Source of the DNA: Lunularia cruciata
Taxonomy: Eukaryota > Streptophyta > Marchantiopsida > Lunulariales > Lunulariaceae
Assembly (NCBI GenBank): GCA_948567375.1
Contig: OX419757.1
Coordinates: 74,779,836 to 74,843,835 of the forward strand
DNA: 64,000 nt
Reading direction: 5' to 3'
The translations under genes and the position numbers were made by a program. Every line of letters starts with the position of its first letter. The first letter of the stretch is position 1. Under the pieces are notes generated by a model. That model saw only the letters and a program-made list of their open reading frames with translations. It was not told where the DNA came from and did not search any database. Below are positions 56,036 through 64,000 of the stretch, piece by piece.

Positions 56036-58207
56036 TATTCTACTATAGCTAGTTGGTGACGTCCTCGTCGCCATTGAAGCTTCAAACTCCTGGATGGCCG
56101 TCTATGCATTCTAGAGGTGAGAAAGAGGTTCCCATGTGGCATCATGAAGGGGATACCCTTTCCAAAGGACCTTGTACTCCATATGTTGATGGCATCCTTG
56201 TTGGATGTGGCAATGTGCAAGGATATGATCAACTTTGTACTCCTCATGGTCATTGATAGAGATAGGGAGAGGAGGAGGTTGGATTCAAGAGGAGAAGGAA
56301 GAGGAGTTAGGAACAAAAGGATTCAACTTGGAAACATGAAAGGCACAAAGCATATCTTCCAAAGTGCAATTTGCACGTTCAGTTTGTCCATCAATTTGAG
56401 GATGATAGGCTGTGGACAAAGCAAGCTTAGTGCCACTTATCTAGAAGAGGGCTTGCCAAAACTTTTTGGTGAAGCAAGGATCATAGTCGGAGATGAGTAC
56501 ATGTGGCATCCCATGATGTTTGAATACATTATTGAAGTAGAGTTGCGCCAAGGTTGGAGCATCCACAGTATCAACCGTTGGTGCCAAATGGATTTGCTAA
56601 CTAAGCTTATCCACAAACACCACAATTGTTGTATGACCTTGTTGTGTCCTGGGCAAGGAGGTGATGAGATCTAAGCTCACATGTTCCCAATGGGTAGTTG
56701 GAATGGGAAGTGGCTGAAGTAGTCCACTCGGCTTCTGGTTATTGGCTTTGTTGCGTTGATAACTCTCACATGATCAGACAAATTCCTGAACATCTCGCGT
56801 CATGTTGGGCCACCACCATTGGCATTGGAGGGTACCCAAGGTCTTGTCCACCCCCATGTGACCAACTATTGGTAAATCTTGGGCTTCCTGAAGGCGCACA
56901 AGTCGGAGATCACCTTTGGCTTGAACATAGATCTGGTCCGCATGGAATAGAAGGCTTTCCTTGAAGGAGAAGGTGTTGTACTCCTTGTCTCTTGTTGTCA
57001 GACAACCATGTACCATTTAAAAGAAAGGATCTTGTTGTAGAGTTAACCAAAACTTGTTATAGAACTTGGGGTCAATTGTCACCATCGTAATTGCCGCCAT
57101 GATGAGAGGAAGAGACTTCAAATCATGTCATTGTGATAGAGCATCAGGGATGACATGGAACCGACCTGGTTTGTACTCAAGTTTGATGTCAAGCAATTGG
57201 AGTTGCTCTTCCCATTGTGATGTTGACTCTTCATGTGTTCCAAGTGTAAGGTCTGCAACAATGGCTTGTGATCAGTTCACATGACCACTTAGCCCTAATG
57301 CCTCCATACCTTGGTGGCATATACCATTGCAAGTTGTTCCCAATCTCTAGCAGAGTAACTTTTTTCAGCTATATTTAGTCAGCAAGACACAAAGGCAATG
57401 GGATGTAATCCATCTAAGAATTCATGTTGCAACACAACTCCAATTGCAGAGTTAGAAGCATAAAAATCAACCACCCAAGGTAGTTGAGGATCATATGGTT
57501 GAAGAATAGGTCTTGAAGACACCATATGCTTTAACTTTTGGAATGCTTCTTCATGCTTGGTGGTCCATTGGAAACTTGAGTTCTTTCCCAAGAGGTCAAT
57601 CAATGGTCCAGCCAAATGAGCATAAAAGTGGATGAATTGTCGATAAAAACTGGCCAATCCATTGAATGCATGTACTTTTGTAGCATCCTTTGGGGTAGGC
57701 CAATCAGTAATGACCTCGATCTTCTCTTCTTCCATCTTGATCCCCTCTGATGAAATCTTATGACCCAAGAAGGTAACCTCCTTTTGCCAAAAGGCACACC
57801 TTGACTTCTTGCAATAAAATTTCCATTGTCATAGTTGTCTTTGGACTTCTTGCACATGATTCACATGTTCTACTTCTATCTTGTTATAGATTAAGATATC
57901 ATCCAAGAACACCACTACGGACCAATCCAATAGTCCCTCCAACACCCAATGCATCTGATCCATGAAGACTATTGGAGCATTAGTGAGTCCAAAAGGTAGA
58001 ACTCTCCACTTGAAATGCACATACCTTGTGCAAAAGGAAGTCTTTTGCACATCCTCTCTATCAATAGGATTTTTCCAATAGCCACTACAAAGATCCAGCT
58101 TGGGAAAGTAACATGTTGCACTTAGTTGATCAAGCAGGTCATCAATCTGAGGTAAGGGATATGCATTCTTCATAGTTTGCTTATTGAGCCCACAGTAATC
58201 AATACAA

Positions 58208-58240
58208 ACCCTAAGCCCTAAACCCTAAACCCTAAACCCT
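58208..58240. repeat. Interstitial plant-type telomere repeat inside copy C reverse transcriptase
   Basis: ACCCTAAGCCCTAAACCCTA and on: about 4.5 units of CCCTAAA, one with A changed to G. Copies A (36197-36212) and B (39157-39175) have the ordinary RT text AGAAA(C/T)GAAGTCCT here, flanked by the same AATCAATA and CCATCC or its equivalent. The repeats therefore replaced about 16 bases in this copy only. Confidence 0.85.
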
Positions 58241-59677
58241 CCATCCTCTTTGGAACAAATAGTACCGGTACTCCCCAAGGATAGGTACTATGTCGTATGA
58301 GATCCTTCTCCAACAACTCTGTAAGTGTTGTTTGCAACTCCTCCAACTCCCAATAGGAATACCCAATTCCTTTGCTACTTGCATAGACATGCAATTCTTT
58401 GAACTTCCAAAATCAACCAAAATCCTACAACCCCGATTAGATATCATACCTTTCAAGTGAAGCAAACTTGCATAAGTTGAGCCTTCAATCCCATTGGAAC
58501 TAATCAAGCTCCCAATAGGCAGTTCAAAATCTCCTATTGGGATTCCTTGTTTCCTTGATCATTTTGTTCCACAATCTCTATCTGGGCAACTTGTTGAGGT
58601 TGCCCATTCCTAAGTGGGCATTCAGCAATGCAATATCCCACTTGGCAACAATAAAAAATAACAACCATTTTATTGCAATTTTTCTCTATTCGTTATACCA
58701 AGTGGTCTCCATTGGATAGCATCCATCTCCATTGGTGCTGGTTCTTCCACCCGTGCATAGTGTATTGGTAGGCCTTGTGTAAGTCAAGGGCAAAACCAAA
58801 ATGTGACAACCAAGAAATCAAAGCACTCAGCCAATTGCATGGCTTCTTCTACATTTTGTGGTTCTTGCATGGTCACCTCCAATTTGGTTTGTGACTTCAA
58901 TCCTTGCACAAATTGATCCAAAACTTCACCTTCTTGTATATCTAGAATTTGCATGATGATGTTCTGAAATTGTATGATGTAGCTCCTTATTGAGCCAACT
59001 TGCTTCAACTCCGCCAATTTATCTCATGTGGCATAGGTGGCATTTATAGTTTAAAAGTGACCCAATATTGCATCCTTGAACTGTGTCTATGTCAAAATTG
59101 ATGCAACAATCTGTCGTTCAGCTCGCTCCACTCAAAATTGCCACCAAAGTTTTGCCGCACCATTTAATTGGCTAGAAGTCAAGAGAATTTGTTTTTGTTC
59201 ATCTTGAAGATTGGTGGTTTCAAAGTAACATTTGTAGTCAAACACAAAATTCTCCATTGTGCCTAGAAGATTCTTGCCTTCAAACACCTTGGGTTCTCCA
59301 TCTCGAATTGGTGCTCTCTCTATATGATCTTGTCGTTGCTGATCTCATTCATCCAGCAATCGAGTCAGGTGCTCAATTTGTTACTGCATTGCAAGGATGA
59401 CATTTGGTATTTCCGCCATAGCTACTACTCTATCCCACTACTCCCACTTTATCTAATTGATTAGCACATAGATGCAACATGTCCACTAGTCTCCATAAGT
59501 TACAACCGGAAGTATCAAGGGTTCTTTAGACACGATGATCATATGTAGAAAATCCTGCACAAAGCACAAGGTGATGAATTGTGTGAAATGATTCTTGGGT
59601 AATATCTAGACATGAAAATCCCAATGGTTTGGCGGAAGTGGATATGGTAGTCCATAAATTCCATCCATCCCATTCTT

Positions 59678-59690
59678 GCTCTGATACCAA
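59678..59690 (-). other. Perfect tRNA-iMet primer-binding site of copy C
   Basis: Read on -, TTGGTATCAGAGC follows the LTR6 terminus and matches the plant initiator tRNA-Met primer site without mismatch. Confidence 0.85.
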
Positions 59691-60072
59691 TATAAAAGAC
59701 CAAGACCGAGGAGAGAAATAGGAGAATGGAAACTCACATTGGGACACTTGAATGAGGGAAAACTCTAAATGCCTAGCATGAGCTTTGGTTTTGGTATTTA
59801 CAGGTAGCATACAAGGCCCTTGAGAAGCTTCTCAAGGAGCTTCCTTGAGCTGTTTTCTTAGAGTGCAAGCCAAGTTAACTAGGAAGCTTCTCAAGAAACT
59901 CCCTTTAGAAGCCACCTACTTGGCATGCAAGCTAAGCTAGTTAGAAGTTTCTCAAAGCTACTTGCTTGGAGTGCAAGTTAACTAGTTGGGAAGCTTCCCA
60001 AGAAGCTTCCTAGATGCTTTTGGAATATTCTAGGCTAATTTGGCGTATTCTCTACTTTGTTAACCTTACTAG
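59691..60072 (-). repeat. Chromovirus LTR6, 5' LTR of copy C (outer end truncated)
   Basis: It starts TATAAAAGACCAAGACC (TG changed to TA) and follows the family to TTGTTAACCTTACT. There it stops about 40 bases short of the usual ACTCCATATTGTTACA end and meets the inverted LTR7. Confidence 0.85.
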
Positions 60073-60409
60073 CTTAGCTTACTAGCCTAGCTTCTCGACT
60101 AACTTAGCTTGCACCCCAAGTAGGTAGCTTTTAAAAGAAAGCTTCTAGAAGCTTCCAACTAGCTTAGCTTGCATGCCAAGTAAGCGACTTCTAGAAGGAA
60201 GCTTCTTGAGAAGTTTCTCAGTTAACTTGGCTTGCACTCCAAGAAAGCGACTCAAGGAAGCTTCTTGAGAAGCTTCTCAAGGGCCTTGTATGCTCTCTAT
60301 AAATACAAGATCCAAAGCTCATGCTAAGCATTCAAAGTTTTCCCTCATTCAAGTGTCCCAATGTGAGCTTCCATTTTCCTATTTCTCTCTTTGGTCTTGG
60401 ACTTTTATA
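60073..60409 (+). repeat. Chromovirus LTR7, 5' LTR of copy D (outer end truncated)
   Basis: This is the same LTR in the opposite orientation. It begins AGCTTAGCTTACTAGCCTAG (about 100 bases of U3 missing) and ends GGTCTTGGACTTTTATA directly before a primer-binding site. A heat-shock-type core, TTCTAGAAGCTTC, is at 60143-60155, with GAAGCTTC modules up to 60276. A TATA box, TATAAATA, lies at 60298-60305. Confidence 0.85.
60298..60305 (+). promoter_or_regulatory. TATA box of the chromovirus LTR promoter
   Basis: TATAAATA lies about 110 bases before the LTR end, the usual place for the U3/R boundary. About 20 bases upstream are clustered GAAGCTTC modules. The other LTRs carry the same arrangement on - (for example TATATAAATACC on the complement near 33230). 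Confidence 0.65.
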
Positions 60410-60410
60410 T

Positions 60411-63400
60411 TGGTATCAGAGTAGGAATGGGATGGATAGAATTTAGGGACCATCAAATCCACTTTTTCCAAACCATTGGGATTTTAATATCTAGGTATTA
60501 CCCAAGCATAGTTTCACATAATCCATCACCTTGCACTTTGGGCAGGATTTTTTGCATATGATCACTTTGTCTGAGGAACCCTTGATACTTCCGGTTGTAA
60601 CTTTTGGAGTCGATGGATGTGTTGCATCTATGTGTTAATAAATTAGATAAATTGGGAGTAATGGGAAATGAGTAAATTGTAGTAGCCAAGGCGGTAATAC
60701 AAGACGTTATCATTTCTATGCAGCAACAAATTGAGCACCTTACTTGATTGTTGGATGAACGAGACCAACAACAACAAGAACATATAGAGAGAGCATCAAT
60801 TTGAGATAGAGAAGATTGAATCCAATTTCCAAAACCCAAGGTATTTGAAGGTAAGAATCTTTTGGGCATAGTAGAGAATTTTATGTTTGACTACAAATGT
60901 TACTTTGAAGCTACCAATCTTCAAGATGAACTGAAATAGATTCTCTTGGGTTTTAGCCAATTGGATGGTGTGGCAAAACTTTGGTGGTGATTTTGAGTGG
61001 AGCAAGCTAAATGCTAAATTTTTGCACCAATCTTGACATGGGCAAAATTCAAGGAGACAATACTTGGTCAATTTCAATCTATAAATGTCACCCAAGTTGC
61101 ACAAGATAAATTGGAGGAGTTTAAGCAGATTAGCTCTAAAAGGAGCTATATCATGCAATTTCAAAACATCATCATGCTGATTTCAGATATAAAAGAAGAT
61201 GAAGGTCTGGATCAGTTTGTGAGGAGATTTAAGTCATGAACCAAATTGGAGGTAACCATGTGAGAACCACAAAATATGGTAGAAAGCATGCAATTTGCTG
61301 AGCGTTTTGATTCCTTGGTTGCAACAATTTGATCTTGACCTTGACCTATATAAAGCCTACCAATACAATACGCACAAATAGAGGAACCAACACTACTAGA
61401 GATTGATGATATCCAACACAGACCACTTGGTATAGCGGATAAAGGAAGATTGCAACAAAATGGTAGTTGTTTTATTGTCGCCAAGTTAGACATCATATTT
61501 TTGAATGTCTACTTAGGAATGGGCGACCTTGACAAGTTGCCAAGATGGAGTTTGTGGATTGAAATGATCAAGGAAATAAGGAATCCCATTAGGAGATTTT
61601 GATCCACCTATTAGGAGCTTGATTAGTTCCAATGGGATTAAAGGTTCAACTTATGCAAGTTTGCTTCACTTGCAAGATATGATATCTAATCATACCTTGC
61701 AAGTATAGGATTTTGGTTGATTTTGGAAGTTCATAGAATTGCATATCTATGCAAGTAGCAAAAGAATTGGGTATTTTTATCAAGCAAATAATTGGAAGTA
61801 GCTTGATGATGGTAGAAAGGTTTTGCATTTTGTACCTCATATCCTTTTACCGTCAAGATTGGGAAGGAGTATTTGGAATGTATGAGGTTTGTAGTGGAAC
61901 CTCTACACTATGATATCATTCTAAGACTCCCTTGGCTTGAACTCATAAGGTTCAATTTGATTGGAACCAACAATAAATTCAAGTACAGCACCAAGGTAGG
62001 AATATTTGATGAGGTTGTTTGGCACCTCTAAGTAAGACACCTAAGAATAGTCAGTCCCAAGATGGGAAGTTTGTCAAGAAGGTAGCCATAGAGCAAAATT
62101 TGAAGGGAGATGAGTCCCAAGATGGAAATTTTTCCAAGAAAACAGCCATAGAGCAAGCTTTGAAGAAAGATGAGTCCCTAGATGGGAAGTTTGTTAGTGA
62201 AGCAGTCATAGAGCAAGCTTTGGAGGAAGATAAGTCCATTTTTGCTATGTGGATCAAGCAGATTGCACAAGTAAAATTTGAGGAGGGCCAAGAGCATCAT
62301 CAATCAATGGTTGATCAGATAGTTCATGAGTTTGTGGATGTGTTTCTGGATGATCTGCAAAAGGGATTACACTTCGATTGTGATATGCCCTTCAAGATTG
62401 AGTTATTGCCCAGGAGTACTCCTGTGAGTAGACCATTCTATCGGCTCTCACCAAAGGAGTTGGAGGAGTTGCAAACAACACTTATGGAGTTAATAGAGAA
62501 GGACTTCATATAACATTGTACCTCTCCTTGGAGAGCACTAGTACTATTTGTTCCAAAGGATGGAGGACTTCATTTCTGTGTCGATTATCGTAGGCTCAAT
62601 AATCAAACAATGAAGATACATATCCCTTGCCTCAGATTGATGACTTGCTTGATCAATTGAATGGAGCACAATATTTTTCCAAATTGAATCTTTGCATTAG
62701 CTATTGGAAAAGCCCCATTGATAGGGAGAATGTGTAAAAGATTACCTTTCGCACAAGGTATGGGCATTTTGAGTAGAGAGTTTTACCTTTTGGGCTCATT
62801 TATGCTCCAAAAATCTTCATGGATCAGATTCATCAAGTGTTAGATGGACTATTGGATCGGTACATGGTGGTGTTACTGGATGATATCTTAATCTATAGCA
62901 AGATTGAGGCAGAACACGTGAATCATGTGCAAGAAGTCCTAAGACGACTACAACAATGGAAATCTTATTGCAAGAAGTTGAAGTGTGCCTTTTGGGAGAA
63001 CAAGGTTACCTTCATGGGTCACAAGATCTCATTGGAAGGGATCAAGATGGAAGAGGAGAAAATCAAGGCCATTACTAATTGGCCTACTCCAAAGGATGTT
63101 ACAAAAGTACATGCATTTAATGGATTCCCAGTTTTTACCGACGGTTCATCCACCTATTATACTCATATGGCTACACTATTAATTGACCTCTTGGGGAGGA
63201 ACTTGAGCTTCCAATGGACCACCAAGCACAAAGAAACATTCTAGAAGTTGAAACATATGGTGTCTTTAAGACCCATTCTTCAACCATATGATACTCATCT
63301 ACCTTGTGTGGTTGATTTTGATGCTTCTAACTTTGCAATTGGAGCCGTGTTGCACCAAGAATTCCTAGATGGACTACATCCCATTTCCTTTGTGTCTCAT

Positions 63401-64000
63401 GAACTAAATATAGTTGAAAGAAATTACTTTGCTTGAGATTAGGAACAACTTGCAATGGTATATGCTACAAAGGTATGGAGTCATTATCTCTTGGGGAAAA
63501 AATTGATCATGCAAATTGATCACAAGCTATTGTTGTAGATCTTACACTTGGAACACATTAAGAATAGACATCATCAATGGGAGGAGCAACTCCAATTGTT
63601 TGACATCAAACTTGAGTACAAACCAAGTCGGTTCCATGTCATCCCTGATGCTCTATCATGATGACCTAATTTGAAATCTCTTCTTCTCATCACGGTGGCA
63701 ATTACAATGGTGTCAATTGACTCCAAGGTCCATAACAAGTTTTGGTCAGCTCTACAACAAGATCTTTTCTTCCAAATGGCACATGGTTGTCTAACAGCAT
63801 ACAACAAGGAGTACAACACCTTCTCCTTCAAGGAAGGCCTTTTATTCCATGAGGACCGGATCTATGCTCTAGCCAAAGGTGATCTCCAACTTGTGTGCCT
63901 TCAAGAAGCCCATTATTTACTAATTGCCAATCACATGGGTGTGGACAAGACCTTAGGTACCCTCAAACACCAATGGTGGTGGCCCAACATGACACAAGAT
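60411..64000 (+). mobile_element. Chromovirus copy D, internal domain, running off the window end
   Basis: On + it starts with the primer-binding site TGGTATCAGAG (60411-60421). Gag follows (60680-61600; capsid frame 61033-61239 with MTWAKFKETILGQF; knuckle CRQVRHHIFEC near 61480-61520). Protease (61610-62010) is degraded, with the DSG motif as DFGSS. The open linker and RT-lead frame is 62019-62513. RT (62520-63240) keeps LLDDILIYSKIE in 62819-63244. RNase H (63248-63660) has VVDFDASNFAIGAVL. The start of integrase (63661-64000) has HMGVDKTLGT. Stops and small indels are present throughout. Integrase core, chromodomain and 3' LTR would lie beyond 64000. Confidence 0.87.
62055..62234 (+). repeat. 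Three 60-bp (20-residue) tandem repeats in the protease-RT linker of copy D
   Basis: Three successive units begin SQDGKFVKKVAIEQ, SQDGNFSKKTAIEQALKKDE and SLDGKFVSEAVIEQALEEDK. They lie in an open frame that continues into the RT lead (RPFYRLSPKELEEL), so they are part of Pol. The same array occurs in copies A and B. Confidence 0.85.

Larger units (their letters stand above)
56036..59690 (-). mobile_element. Chromovirus copy C, internal domain with deletions and a telomere-repeat patch
   Basis: In - orientation it carries a perfect primer-binding site, gag (58515-59419), protease remains (58350-58510), reverse transcriptase (57540-58200; the best frame 57829-58173 has YFPKLDLCSGYW, GLTNAP and VVVFLDDILIY), RNase H (57290-57540), integrase (56340-57280) and a chromodomain (56090-56260, retaining DATWEPLSHL). 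Deletions relative to copy A: about 465 bp in the integrase C-terminus at 56345, and about 680 bp (protease end, linker repeats, RT lead) at 58348. At 58208-58240 RT sequence is replaced by telomere repeats. Stops occur throughout. Confidence 0.87.

Noticed and set aside
56117-56674. 185-residue + frame over copy C
   Set aside because: Antisense shadow of the chromodomain and integrase of copy C.
60498-61164. 123- and 122-residue frames on - over copy D gag
   Set aside because: Antisense shadows; the + strand carries the gag motifs MTWAKFKETILGQF and the zinc knuckle.

Overview
The window looks like nuclear DNA of a green plant. The evidence is one intact, intron-rich gene for an SF2/ASF-type (SR34/SR30 subfamily) splicing factor, chromodomain-bearing Ty3/gypsy elements primed by initiator tRNA-Met, and a short block of plant-type telomere repeat (CCCTAAA). 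The exact lineage cannot be fixed from sequence alone. Long pyrimidine-rich introns and RLE-type LINE debris would fit an early-diverging land plant, but that is only an inference. No rRNA, tRNA, CRISPR or bacterial-type operon is present.

Layout. Positions 1-1.8 kb are AT-rich non-coding DNA. From 3.2 to 13.8 kb lies the SR gene on the + strand: 14 coding exons with consistent phases and GT-AG introns, giving 305 residues with RRM1, a Gly-rich linker, a pseudo-RRM with the SWQDLKD signature, and an RS tail. Introns 4, 7 and 9 contain a private repeat family with a short palindromic core. From 13.8 to 32 kb is long intergenic DNA with no recognisable gene, one MITE-like inverted repeat (23.9 kb), a GC-rich patch (30.7-31.0 kb), and several copies of a retroposon of about 100 bp.

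From 32.2 to 44.8 kb an R2-like (RLE-type) LINE pseudogene on + is split by a 9.1 kb array of chromovirus DNA on -. The order is LTR1, 76-bp remnant, LTR2, internal A, LTR3, internal B, LTR4, so single LTRs serve two neighbouring internal domains. From 45 to 55.6 kb are two more retroposon copies, a decayed PIF/Harbinger transposase (49.6-50.7 kb), several short tandem duplications and two unrecognised decayed reading frames (53.0 and 54.1 kb). From 55.6 to 64 kb a second chromovirus complex begins: copy C on - (LTR5, internal C, LTR6) abuts copy D on + (LTR7, internal D, running off the window end), so the two copies meet head to head at their 5' LTRs. Copy C carries a telomere-repeat patch inside its reverse-transcriptase region.

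The SR gene is the only gene that appears functional; all transposon coding regions carry stops, frameshifts or deletions. Three observations deserve most attention. The first is the ~100-bp retroposon family with two RNA hairpins, a fixed 3' end and clear target-site duplications. The second is arrays of perfect heat-shock-element modules in the chromovirus LTRs upstream of a TATA box. The third is the shared-LTR and inverted-copy architecture of the chromovirus DNA.
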